Positions 9,517 to 17,026 of a stretch of 64,000 nucleotides of DNA are shown here, piece by piece. Source of the stretch: Mycolicibacter acidiphilus (GTDB taxonomy: Bacteria > Actinomycetota > Actinomycetes > Mycobacteriales > Mycobacteriaceae); NCBI RefSeq assembly GCF_018455725.1, contig NZ_JAHCLR010000005.1, positions 1-64,000 on the forward strand. Reading direction: 5' to 3'. Position numbers and translations under genes: made by a program. Under the pieces are notes generated by a model. The model was not told the origin of the DNA, did no database searches, and worked only from the letters and a program-made list of their open reading frames with translations. Each line of letters starts with the position of its first letter. Positions within the stretch are counted from its first letter, which is position 1.

Positions 9517-9579
9517 CTCCACCGACTCCTCAACCTGGTACCGACCGCGACCTGCTGTCGACCGCGACCTTGTCAGGGT

Positions 9580-9590
9580 AACTGTTGCAC
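9580..9590 (+). promoter_or_regulatory. Direct repeat copy 1 (candidate operator)
   Basis: AACTGTTGCAC occurs here and again at 9754-9764 in the same orientation, 174 bases apart. This copy is close to the EspM-like gene start. A regulator bound at both copies could loop the region. Confidence 0.4.
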
Positions 9591-9753
9591 CTCGCGGCGA
9601 AGCGTAGCGGTGCCGCACGTCGGTTAGGCAGCCCTAAAACAGTCGCATAAGTGCGGTTCGGTCGTGGTAAACCGCAGCGGATACTCGGTTACGTCGCGGT
9701 AAAACCCCTGGAAACCGCAGGAAAACTTCGGTATGTGACAGAAACGTCGCACA

Positions 9754-9764
9754 AACTGTTGCAC
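9754..9764 (+). promoter_or_regulatory. Direct repeat copy 2 (candidate operator)
   Basis: Second exact copy of AACTGTTGCAC, 74 bases upstream of the whiB6 start codon and so within likely promoter or operator distance. Confidence 0.4.
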
Positions 9765-9838
9765 TGCGACGGTTCGAACTGTAGCGTCATCCGCAACGCA
9801 ACACGATTGATGCGACGTTTCCGAGGAGGTAGCTGCAG

Positions 9839-10129
9839 ATGACCGCAGTCATGGTTGACGAGTTCCCGCTGGGCGCCTGCGCGGCTGACCCGGAGCGCTG
9901 GATGTCGACGCCCGATGACGAGGCCAAGGCCCTGTGCCGCGCCTGCCCCCGCCGGTGGCTGTGCGCGAAGGAAGCCGTCGAACTGCCCGGAGCCGTCGGC
10001 CTGTGGGCCGGCATCGACATCCCGGAGGGCGGCCGCGGGCGGGCGTTCGCGCTGAACCAGTTGCGGTCGATGGCCGAGCGCAACGGTTACCCGGTCCGCG
10101 ACACCCGGCCCGAGTTGATCTCCGCCTAG
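9839..10129 (+). CDS. whiB6: WhiB6 iron-sulfur transcriptional regulator
   Basis: This 96-residue WhiB protein has four cluster-binding cysteines at C14, C33, C36 and C42 (C-x18-C-x2-C-x5-C). These are followed by GLWAGID, the WhiB6 form of the turn motif, and a basic C-terminal stretch. The segment RACPRRWLC and the ending RNGYPVRD are as I recall them for M. tuberculosis WhiB6. WhiB6 senses redox or NO through its 4Fe-4S cluster and controls ESX-1 genes. A strong GAGGAGGT site eight bases upstream fixes the ATG, so the protein lacks the roughly 20-residue N-terminal extension annotated in M. tuberculosis. Here it lies beside mycP1, not beside espE. Confidence 0.95.
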   Translation: MTAVMVDEFPLGACAADPERWMSTPDDEAKALCRACPRRWLCAKEAVELPGAVGLWAGIDIPEGGRGRAFALNQLRSMAERNGYPVRDTRPELISA

Positions 10130-10243
10130 TTGCTCCCGGGGCACTCGCTTGCCTCAGCGCGACACGTCCGACAAGCGGCCTAGTTAGGATTACCCGCGAC
10201 AATGCCTCGAACGGGCGTGTAGACAGAGTGGGATGGCTTTGAG

Positions 10244-11590
10244 GTGCGACGAATCTCCGTGATTCTCATGGTGGGGGCGCTGGCATTCCTCAGCGCGCCG
10301 CCGGCCGTGGCGGTGGCTCCGCCGATCATCGACGCGGGCGCGATGCCGCCCGACGAGACCGGCCCGGACCAGCCGATGGAGCAGCGCCGGGTCTGTGCGG
10401 CGCCGACGTCGTTCCCCAACGCCAACTTCGCGGACGCGCCGTGGGCCAACGACTATCTCCGCGTCGCCGAGGCGCAGAAGTTCGCCACCGGGGCCGGGGT
10501 GACGGTCGCGGTGATCGACACCGGGATCAAGCCGTCGCCACGGGTGCCCGCCGAGGCCGGCGGCGACTTCGTCGAGGCCGGCGGTAACGGACTGGAGGAC
10601 TGCGACGCGCACGGCACGCTGACCGCGTCGCTGATCGCGGGGCGGCCCGCGCCCACCGACGCGTTCGTCGGCGTCGCACCGGAGGCGCGGCTGATCTCGC
10701 TGCGGCAGTCCTCGGAGGCGTTCCAGCCCACCGGTGCGCGAACCGACCCCAACGACCCCAACACGACGCAGACCGCCGGTTCGATCCGCAGCCTGGCGCG
10801 GGCGGTGGTGCATGCGGCGAACCTGGGCGCGAACGTCATCAACATCAGCGAGGCGGCCTGTGTGAAGGCCACCCGGCCGATCGACGAGAGCACGCTCGGC
10901 GCGGCGGTGAACTACGCGGTCAATGTCAAGAACGCCGTGATCGTCGTCGCCGCCGGCAACACCGGCAGGGACTGCTCGCAGAATCCGCCGGCCGACCAGG
11001 GCAACCCGCAGGATCCGCGCGGCTGGAAGAGCGTGACGACGATCGTCACCCCGGCCTGGTACGACCCGCTGGTGCTCACCGTCGGCAGCACCAGCCGGGA
11101 GGGCGTGCCGAGCGGCTTCTCGATGCACGGCCCGTGGGTGGGCGCGGCCGCGCCGGGGGAGGACCTGATCGCGCTCGACTACTTCGGCAACCCGGTCAAC
11201 GCCCTGCAGGGTGAGGACGGCCCGGTGCCGATCTCGGGGACCTCCTTCTCGGCGGCCTACGTCTCCGGGGTGGCGGCGCTGGTGCGACAGCGGTTCCCGG
11301 ACCTGACCCCGGCGCAGGTGATGAACCGGATCACCGCGACCGCCCGGCACCCGGGCGGCGGCGTCGACAACATCGTCGGGGCCGGGGTGATCGACCCGGT
11401 GGCCGCACTGACCTGGGACATCCCGACCGGGCCGAAGCACGCCGCGGTCCGGGTGAAGCAGATCCCGCCGCCGGTGTACATCCCGCCGCCGGACCGGCGG
11501 CCGATCACGATGGTGGTGATCGGCGGGGCGTCGCTGCTGGTGCTGCTGGGGCTCACCGCCCTGGTGCGACGAGCGTTGCGGCGCCGATGA
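10244..11590 (+). CDS. mycP1: Mycosin-1, membrane-anchored subtilisin-like protease
   Basis: MycP proteases stabilise the ESX membrane complex and process substrates outside the membrane (EspB for MycP1). The 448-residue protein has a signal peptide (about 1-24), the subtilase triad D92 in VIDTG, H123 in DAHGT and S334 in GTSFSAA, and a C-terminal membrane helix (about 418-440) ending in RRALRRR. A proline-rich linker precedes the helix. The start is GTG; no in-frame ATG gives a complete signal peptide. Its stop overlaps eccE1 (ATGA). Confidence 0.97.
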   Translation: MRRISVILMVGALAFLSAPPAVAVAPPIIDAGAMPPDETGPDQPMEQRRVCAAPTSFPNANFADAPWANDYLRVAEAQKFATGAGVTVAVIDTGIKPSPRVPAEAGGDFVEAGGNGLEDCDAHGTLTASLIAGRPAPTDAFVGVAPEARLISLRQSSEAFQPTGARTDPNDPNTTQTAGSIRSLARAVVHAANLGANVINISEAACVKATRPIDESTLGAAVNYAVNVKNAVIVVAAGNTGRDCSQNPPADQGNPQDPRGWKSVTTIVTPAWYDPLVLTVGSTSREGVPSGFSMHGPWVGAAAPGEDLIALDYFGNPVNALQGEDGPVPISGTSFSAAYVSGVAALVRQRFPDLTPAQVMNRITATARHPGGGVDNIVGAGVIDPVAALTWDIPTGPKHAAVRVKQIPPPVYIPPPDRRPITMVVIGGASLLVLLGLTALVRRALRRR

Positions 11591-12978
11591 ACAGCACCTG
11601 GGTGGGTTTGCGATTCACCACCGGACACCTGTTGACGGCGACCCTGCTGGGCCCGGCGCTGATCGCGGCCGGCTATGCCTGGGGCAAGCCGTGGGTCGGG
11701 ATCACGCTGACGGTGCTGGCGGCGCTGATCGCCGTGGTCACCGTGCGCGGCCGACGGCTCACCGGCTGGATCGCCGCGCTGTGGGCGTGGCGGCGGCGGC
11801 ACAAGACGGCGCCGCCCGCACCGTCGGAACCCGTTGTGGGACAGACCGTCATGCCGGGCGACCACGTGGCGATGCGGTGGACGGGCGAGGAGCTGGAAGC
11901 CGCCATCGAGCTGATCCCGCGGCCGTTCACCCCGACCGTGATCGTCGACGGGCACGCCACCACCGACGACACCATCGACACCCGGCTGGTGGAGCGGTTG
12001 CTCAGCGCGCACTGCCCGGAACTGGTGGCCGACGTGGTGTCGGCTGGTTATCGGGTGGGTCGGAGTGCACCGCCGAACCTGGTCGGGCTCTACGAGCAGG
12101 TGATGGGTCCGAACCCCGCACCGGCGCACCGGCGCACCTGGATCATCTTGCGCGCCAACCCCGAAGCATGCCGCAAGTCCGCGCAGCGCCGCGCCGACGG
12201 CGTCTCCGGACTGGCCCGCTACCTGGTGTCGTCCACGACACGGATGGCCGATCAGCTGGCCAGCCACGGTGTGGACGCCCGGTGCGCCCGCAGCTTCGAC
12301 GACTACGACCGCGCCACCGAGATCAGCTTCGAGAACGAAACCTGGTCGGTCATCAAGGGGCGCAGCACCTTCACCACCGCCTACACCGCGGCCGGCGGGC
12401 CGGACGTGTGGTGGTCGGTGCGGGCGGACCACACCATCACCCGGGTGCGGATCGCGCTCGGTGCGGCGCCGCAGTCGACGGTGCTGCTGACCACGCTGGC
12501 CACCCCGAAGACCCCGCACGGCTTCTCCTGCCTGTACGGCGGGCAGCGGGCGGCGCTGTCCGGCCTGACGCCCGTGAGCGACCGGCACTACCAGCTGCCG
12601 ATCGGCTCGGCCGGCGTGCTGATCGGGGAGACCGGGCAGCGGTTCCCGGTGTACATGCCGTTCGACGACGTCGACTCCGCCATCAACCTCGGCGACGCCC
12701 GGCTGTTCACCCAGTTCGTGGTGCGTGCCGCGGCGGCCGGGGCGCAGGTGGTGCTCGGCCAGCAGTTCGGCGAATTCGCCTCCGCGGTCAACGGCCGCGT
12801 CGGGCAGACCGCGCGGGTGATGTGGCCCAACGCCACCACCTACCTGACCCCGCACCAGGGTGTGGATCGGGTTCTGTTGCGGGACAACTTCATCGGCACA
12901 CCACGGCACCGGCAGCTGCCGATCCGGCTCATCGAGCCGCGTGAGGAGAGCCGGTACCAGATGGCGCTGGAACGGTAA
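11587..12978 (+). CDS. eccE1: ESX-1 membrane complex component EccE1
   Basis: EccE sits at the rim of the ESX membrane complex. This 463-residue protein has two N-terminal membrane helices (about 13-58) followed by a long soluble domain, as in the family. ATG overlaps the mycP1 stop (ATGA). The order mycP1, eccE1, espB, espL on one strand equals Rv3883c-Rv3880c, which supports ESX-1 rather than another ESX type. Confidence 0.93.
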   Translation: MNSTWVGLRFTTGHLLTATLLGPALIAAGYAWGKPWVGITLTVLAALIAVVTVRGRRLTGWIAALWAWRRRHKTAPPAPSEPVVGQTVMPGDHVAMRWTGEELEAAIELIPRPFTPTVIVDGHATTDDTIDTRLVERLLSAHCPELVADVVSAGYRVGRSAPPNLVGLYEQVMGPNPAPAHRRTWIILRANPEACRKSAQRRADGVSGLARYLVSSTTRMADQLASHGVDARCARSFDDYDRATEISFENETWSVIKGRSTFTTAYTAAGGPDVWWSVRADHTITRVRIALGAAPQSTVLLTTLATPKTPHGFSCLYGGQRAALSGLTPVSDRHYQLPIGSAGVLIGETGQRFPVYMPFDDVDSAINLGDARLFTQFVVRAAAAGAQVVLGQQFGEFASAVNGRVGQTARVMWPNATTYLTPHQGVDRVLLRDNFIGTPRHRQLPIRLIEPREESRYQMALER

Positions 12979-12993
12979 GGGAGAGGGTTTGGC

Positions 12994-14439
12994 ATGGCGA
13001 TGACTTTGAAAGCCGAAGTTGGGAGCATGAAGGAGCGCGCCGGTAAGCTCACAGAGAAAGAAATACCCGTATTGCCGGAAGTTCCCAAGGCGCCGGATTC
13101 GACCCACGTTGCGCAAGCTTCGGTGACCCAGTTGCAAGCGCTGCGCACCAAGGTCAATTCGCATTTGCTCGCAGGCCGCACTGTCGCCAAACAGCTTGCA
13201 GACGCGATCAATGCGGCTGCTGAAGCGTACGAAGCGCTTGACGGGGAGGGGGAGAACGCCCTGCAGAGCGATTCTCCGTCCCTTAAAAACATTTCAATTA
13301 AAAATTTTCCACCCCCCATTCCCGCCCCTCCGGTGACGCCGTCGATGCCGCTACCTCCCGGTCCGCAGCACATGTACATGGAATGGCGGGCCGCCGCCAA
13401 GCGGGTCAAGAATCCGGATAACACTGTGGATCTGGGGGAATTCGCCCGAAAATGCCGAGAGGCTGGTCAAGAGCTCAGCGATAGCGCCAGTGAATTCAAC
13501 CTTGGCGGGGTGCACTGGGAAGGTGACGCCGCCGAAGCGTGTGCCGAGGCGCTGAGCAAGCATCGAGAGTGGCGTATCGCGATGAACGATTCGTGCAAAG
13601 CGTTGTCCGATCAGACAGATCGCCTGATCTATGAACATAAGCGTGCCGTGGATAACCATCCGCAGCCGGGTGGTCGGGATGACCTTTACGAAGCTGCGGG
13701 TGGGCTTGCATACGATTGGATGCACGACAAGATCAATCAGAAGAAATCCAACGATGTGATGGAGGATTATGCCATCGGGGCGAACCTCGATGATGTGAAG
13801 TCGGAGCCGCCGCCTCCGGGTATCACTTATCAGCCACCGGCAGCGACTCCGAGCATTAATCCCTACAGCGGAACTCCCAGCGGGCCGGGAAGCGGCCCGG
13901 GTGCCCCGTCAATGCCGTCGATGCCATCCATGCCTGGTACACCTTCGGCGCCGAGCATGCCTGAGCAACCCGCCTCGCCGACTGGGGGCATGCCTCAAGG
14001 CGGCTCACCTGGCGGTGGAAAGCCGGGAGGTATGCCCGGTGGCATGCCGGGCGGTATGCCTGGAGGAATGCCCGCGGCGGCGAAAGCCACTCCGCATCTG
14101 CCGCAGGGCCCCAGCATGAAGCCCGCCCACGCGGGTGGCGGTGCCGGCGGTGGCGCCGGTGGCGGCACCCTGCAGCCTGGGGTGGGGGCCCACTCGGTGA
14201 GCGCGACCCCAACCCCGCATGCCGGCGGCGCAGCCGCCGGCGCGGGTCCCGGTGGTGGTACTGGTGGTGGCATGGGCGGCGGTATGCCCATGGGCGGCCA
14301 CGGGAACCAAGGCCAAGGTAAGAAGGGGAAGGCGATGGATCCGGAAGAGGCTCTGTACAAGGAAGACCGAGCCTGGACTGAAGGGGTCATCGGCCGCCGG
14401 TCGAACAAGACCACCCCGGGTGGTAAGGAGTCCAAGTGA
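12994..14439 (+). CDS. espB: Secreted ESX-1 substrate EspB
   Basis: EspB is secreted through ESX-1, binds phospholipid and is clipped by MycP1. The 481-residue protein has an N-terminal PE/PPE-like helical domain with AYEALD (Y-x3-D near residue 77) and a WEG turn in VHWEGDAA. A Pro-, Gly- and Met-rich C-terminal half follows, ending in DRAWTEGVIG near the terminus, a segment nearly identical to that of M. tuberculosis EspB. The helical domain has a longer proline-rich insert (PPPIPAPP) than usual. The stop overlaps espL (GTGA). Confidence 0.93.
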   Translation: MAMTLKAEVGSMKERAGKLTEKEIPVLPEVPKAPDSTHVAQASVTQLQALRTKVNSHLLAGRTVAKQLADAINAAAEAYEALDGEGENALQSDSPSLKNISIKNFPPPIPAPPVTPSMPLPPGPQHMYMEWRAAAKRVKNPDNTVDLGEFARKCREAGQELSDSASEFNLGGVHWEGDAAEACAEALSKHREWRIAMNDSCKALSDQTDRLIYEHKRAVDNHPQPGGRDDLYEAAGGLAYDWMHDKINQKKSNDVMEDYAIGANLDDVKSEPPPPGITYQPPAATPSINPYSGTPSGPGSGPGAPSMPSMPSMPGTPSAPSMPEQPASPTGGMPQGGSPGGGKPGGMPGGMPGGMPGGMPAAAKATPHLPQGPSMKPAHAGGGAGGGAGGGTLQPGVGAHSVSATPTPHAGGAAAGAGPGGGTGGGMGGGMPMGGHGNQGQGKKGKAMDPEEALYKEDRAWTEGVIGRRSNKTTPGGKESK

Positions 14440-14786
14440 CCGAGGAGATGCACCCGCAGGTGGCCGCGGTGCTGGGCCAGGCTCAGCGCCTGCAGTCACT
14501 CATGGACGATCAGCTGTACAAGATGAACAGTGAATCGTTCACGGCTGCTGACGAATCCGAAACCGTCGAGGTGACTCTGAACGGCCGTCACTGGTTGACC
14601 GGACTCCACATTGAAGAGGGCGTGCTTCGGCTGGGTGCGGAAACCGTGCAGCAGCGGATCACTGAGGCGTTGCACAAGGCCACTGCCGCCGCCACGACGT
14701 CGATCGAGGGTGACCGGGAGCGCATCAACGCCGAGTTGGCCGACATCACCGGTCACCTCAGCCAGATCACCGACGACCTGTCTTAG
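14436..14786 (+). CDS. espL: EspL, YbaB/EbfC-like ESX-1 accessory protein
   Basis: This 116-residue protein follows espB with a GTGA overlap, as Rv3880c follows Rv3881c. It has the YbaB fold pattern: an N-terminal helix, three strands around ETVEVTLNGRHWLTGLHI, and a long C-terminal helix. EspL in M. tuberculosis is cytosolic and needed for stability of ESX-1 substrates. The start is GTG. Confidence 0.88.
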   Translation: MTEEMHPQVAAVLGQAQRLQSLMDDQLYKMNSESFTAADESETVEVTLNGRHWLTGLHIEEGVLRLGAETVQQRITEALHKATAAATTSIEGDRERINAELADITGHLSQITDDLS

Positions 14787-14793
14787 CAGTAAC

Positions 14794-15111
14794 TCAGCGC
14801 GGGTGCATTTGCCCGTCGAGGCCGCCCGCCTGCTGCTGGTCGGTGCTGTCGTACTGGCCTGCGGCCGCATCCAGTTTTGAGGCCAGGCTGTTGGAGACGG
14901 CCTGCAGCGCCTGTGCGGCCGCACCGCGTGAATAGTTCGCCGCGGACAGTGCTCCGATGGACTGCAGGCAGGCGACGCCGTGGCTGAATGCAACATTCTT
15001 TGCGACACCGTTTGTCATGTGGTCGGCGGTGTTGATGTGGGCTGCGACGTCCCGCAGTGTGTCCGCCAGGTCGCGTAGATCGGTGGTGTTGACCCGTGTT
15101 TCACGGCCCAT
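14794..15111 (-). CDS. EspC/EspF-family ESX secretion-associated protein (second copy)
   Basis: This 105-residue helical protein resembles EspF at 42040-42357. It starts with a DLRDLADTL helix, contains SHGVACL where EspF has NHGFICS, and ends with YDSTDQQQA (Y-x3-D, the general ESX export signal) before MHPR. It follows an EspE-like gene by 76 bases, reproducing the espE-espF pair. In M. tuberculosis similar small proteins (EspC, EspF) are co-secreted with EspA/EspE. Its 3' end faces espL with only seven bases between them. Confidence 0.82.
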   Translation of the reverse strand: MGRETRVNTTDLRDLADTLRDVAAHINTADHMTNGVAKNVAFSHGVACLQSIGALSAANYSRGAAAQALQAVSNSLASKLDAAAGQYDSTDQQQAGGLDGQMHPR

Positions 15112-15187
15112 GTGCAGTGCCTCTCTTCATTGGGTGTCGTGACAGTCTGTCGGAACGCAGCCGAAACAAATGGCCGACGATCCTGTG

Positions 15188-15925
15188 TCACGAGACCGTG
15201 TAGTTAGCTTCGCGTGCAATTCGGTCGTATTCGAACCCAGCCTGTTGGATGACTGCAGCATGATCTGCAGCATGGCTAAGCATCTCGCCGTAGCGTTCGG
15301 AGGCGAACGGCACCGTTGCTGCGTAGGCGGCCCATTGGATTTCCATAGAGAGGGCCAACCCTGAGCCTGGTGGAAACTCCCAACCCATTGCGGCTATTGC
15401 CGGAGCGATCGCAGCGGTGAGGGCTGTTGCACGATTATCAACGAAGCTGCGCGTATCCTTAACATTGATGCGTTGCTCATTGAGGACAAGTGCAACCGTT
15501 GCATCCTGTTGCGCCATTTCTTGGATATGAGTTTTTTGACTCTCGTTCCTCTGGTCGTATTTTTCCGAACTGTCGCTCTTCCAACTTCCGGGCGAATGGG
15601 TCGACGCCAGTGTCTGCTCGATCCGACCGAATTCGTTGGACGCGTCCTTGAAACGGTGACCGGACTCAGGCTCACCGAAACCCAACGAGTTGGACATACC
15701 CATCAGGATCAGCAATCCGGCTTCGATTACTGGTGTCGCCACCGCTTCTGCCAGCCTCGCGTTACCAAGGGCTTTCGCGCCCTGTTGCACCGCACTCTGT
15801 CCCAGGCCGATGAAATCACTCGCGAGGCCCGCCATCGACCCCTCTGTGGCGTGATCGAATACGGATTTCCAGGAGTTGGCTCCCGAGTAGATGTCCTTGA
15901 CATTGCTGAGCGAAACATTACCCAT
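15188..15925 (-). CDS. EspE/EspA-like ESX-1 substrate (second copy)
   Basis: This roughly 245-residue protein shares with espE (42437-44032) the segments ATPVIEAGLL, LGFGEPESGHRF and SWKSDSSEKYDQRN, the last replacing the WxG-like turn SWKGSASDAY. A hydrophobic stretch (about 155-185) follows as in EspE. It lacks the long proline- and serine-rich tail of EspE. The start is uncertain: ATG 15925 gives MGNVSL, analogous to MGYLPD of EspE. The frame is open further upstream without a good start. It probably forms a co-secreted pair with the downstream EspF-like protein. Confidence 0.78.
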   Translation of the reverse strand: MGNVSLSNVKDIYSGANSWKSVFDHATEGSMAGLASDFIGLGQSAVQQGAKALGNARLAEAVATPVIEAGLLILMGMSNSLGFGEPESGHRFKDASNEFGRIEQTLASTHSPGSWKSDSSEKYDQRNESQKTHIQEMAQQDATVALVLNEQRINVKDTRSFVDNRATALTAAIAPAIAAMGWEFPPGSGLALSMEIQWAAYAATVPFASERYGEMLSHAADHAAVIQQAGFEYDRIAREANYTVS

Positions 15926-16174
15926 GCGAACCAAGTTCCCGTTCCTCTCGTCGATCCAGATGGATTCGAGCAGAGCGGCGTCAACGTCAGGTGACAGCGC
16001 CGAAACCCTGTGTCGTCCCCCCGCGACACGCAACGGGGCATCAGTCAGGTCGTCCCGACCAAGGCTACCAGGACGATGGTGGCTGGTTGCGCAGCAATTT
16101 CGATGACTCATAGGCGCTCCGTAACCAAGGTGGCACCTACCTGGAGGCCCCGAGGTGGGCGGTAGACTCCGGCC

Positions 16175-17017
16175 GTGAACGATGCTGCGGGGAAGCGTGA
16201 CAACCCGGCCGTTCCGCGACGAACACGGTGGAGTGACAAGCGACTTCCGCCGGACGCAACGCACACTCCGGATGCGACTGCACCCAATAAGGTGACGAAG
16301 TGGTTCTCCGCAGGGATGTTGGTATACGGCAGCCTGTTCTGTGCGGTACAGGCAGTACGCATGGGGATGGACCGCGAGTACGTCGTGGCAGCCCTGTGTG
16401 CCGGTCTTGCACTGCTCTGCTTCATCCAGATCGCCGGATGGCTTCCGATGATCAAATTTGTGCCGACTGCGACATCCGGCGCGAAGGGCACAATCTTTCG
16501 ACCTGACCGACGGATCGACGTGCTCAGCGTGCTGGCGATGCTCGACGGAACCGTTGTGTTCGGGACGTGGGCGGTTCTCGGGCACTTGGGCCGAATCACC
16601 ACGCCGGCAGTTATCCACGACAACGGCGGAAGCTTTCTCATGCTGTTCGGTGGTCCGGCGCTTGTCTGTGCGTCGTTCCTGTGGCTGATGCTCAAACGCC
16701 GGGGCTGCGCATATGTTCAACTGACCGTCGACGGGTTCCTGTTCGCCGAGGGGATCGTGTCGCGGACCGGGCTGTGGTCGGAGGTAACTGCCATGAGCAC
16801 GGTCGATCCCCGACGTTGGCTGTCGCCGCGTTCTATGACGCTGGTGCGAGCTGACGGGAAGACGGCAACTGTGGGTCGACCCGACTTCTATGCGGATAAC
16901 GGCGACGCCCTCTGGAAGCTGGTCCACTTCTATTGGCTGCACCCTGAATGCCGGCCTGAGCTCACCGACGGGCGGGCACTTGTACGTTTGCGGGACGAGC
17001 AGTTTGCGCTGGACTGA
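16175..17017 (+). CDS. Membrane protein of unknown function
   Basis: This 280-residue protein has four predicted membrane helices (about 45-65, 70-92, 112-132 and 147-168). A C-terminal soluble domain rich in strands follows (YVQLTVDGFLF, TLVRADGK). The N terminus is basic and hydrophilic. I do not recognise a family; the soluble part could be PH-like. It is divergent from the EspE-like gene and converges on espK with nine bases between. The start is a GTG. Confidence 0.65.
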   Translation: MNDAAGKRDNPAVPRRTRWSDKRLPPDATHTPDATAPNKVTKWFSAGMLVYGSLFCAVQAVRMGMDREYVVAALCAGLALLCFIQIAGWLPMIKFVPTATSGAKGTIFRPDRRIDVLSVLAMLDGTVVFGTWAVLGHLGRITTPAVIHDNGGSFLMLFGGPALVCASFLWLMLKRRGCAYVQLTVDGFLFAEGIVSRTGLWSEVTAMSTVDPRRWLSPRSMTLVRADGKTATVGRPDFYADNGDALWKLVHFYWLHPECRPELTDGRALVRLRDEQFALD

Positions 17018-17026
17018 TTGCGCGAC

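Larger units (their letters stand above)
9517..9838. promoter_or_regulatory. Divergent promoter region between the EspM-like gene and whiB6
   Basis: These 322 bases hold no gene. They must contain promoters for both neighbours. The right half is less GC-rich and contains repeated GGTAAA/AAACCGCAG-like words (around 9667-9715). The 11-mer AACTGTTGCAC occurs twice, near the left end and near the middle-right. These are candidate operator sites for EspM-type regulators or WhiB6; no consensus promoter was assigned. Confidence 0.6.

Noticed and set aside
8761-9618. Longer start (285 codons) for the EspM-like gene
   Set aside because: The upstream part has no similarity to EspM, and ATG 9516 has a good ribosome site.
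15926-16942. N-terminal extension of the EspE-like frame
   Set aside because: The extra 330 codons overlap the divergent membrane gene and have no similarity to EspE; a start near 15925 fits the family.
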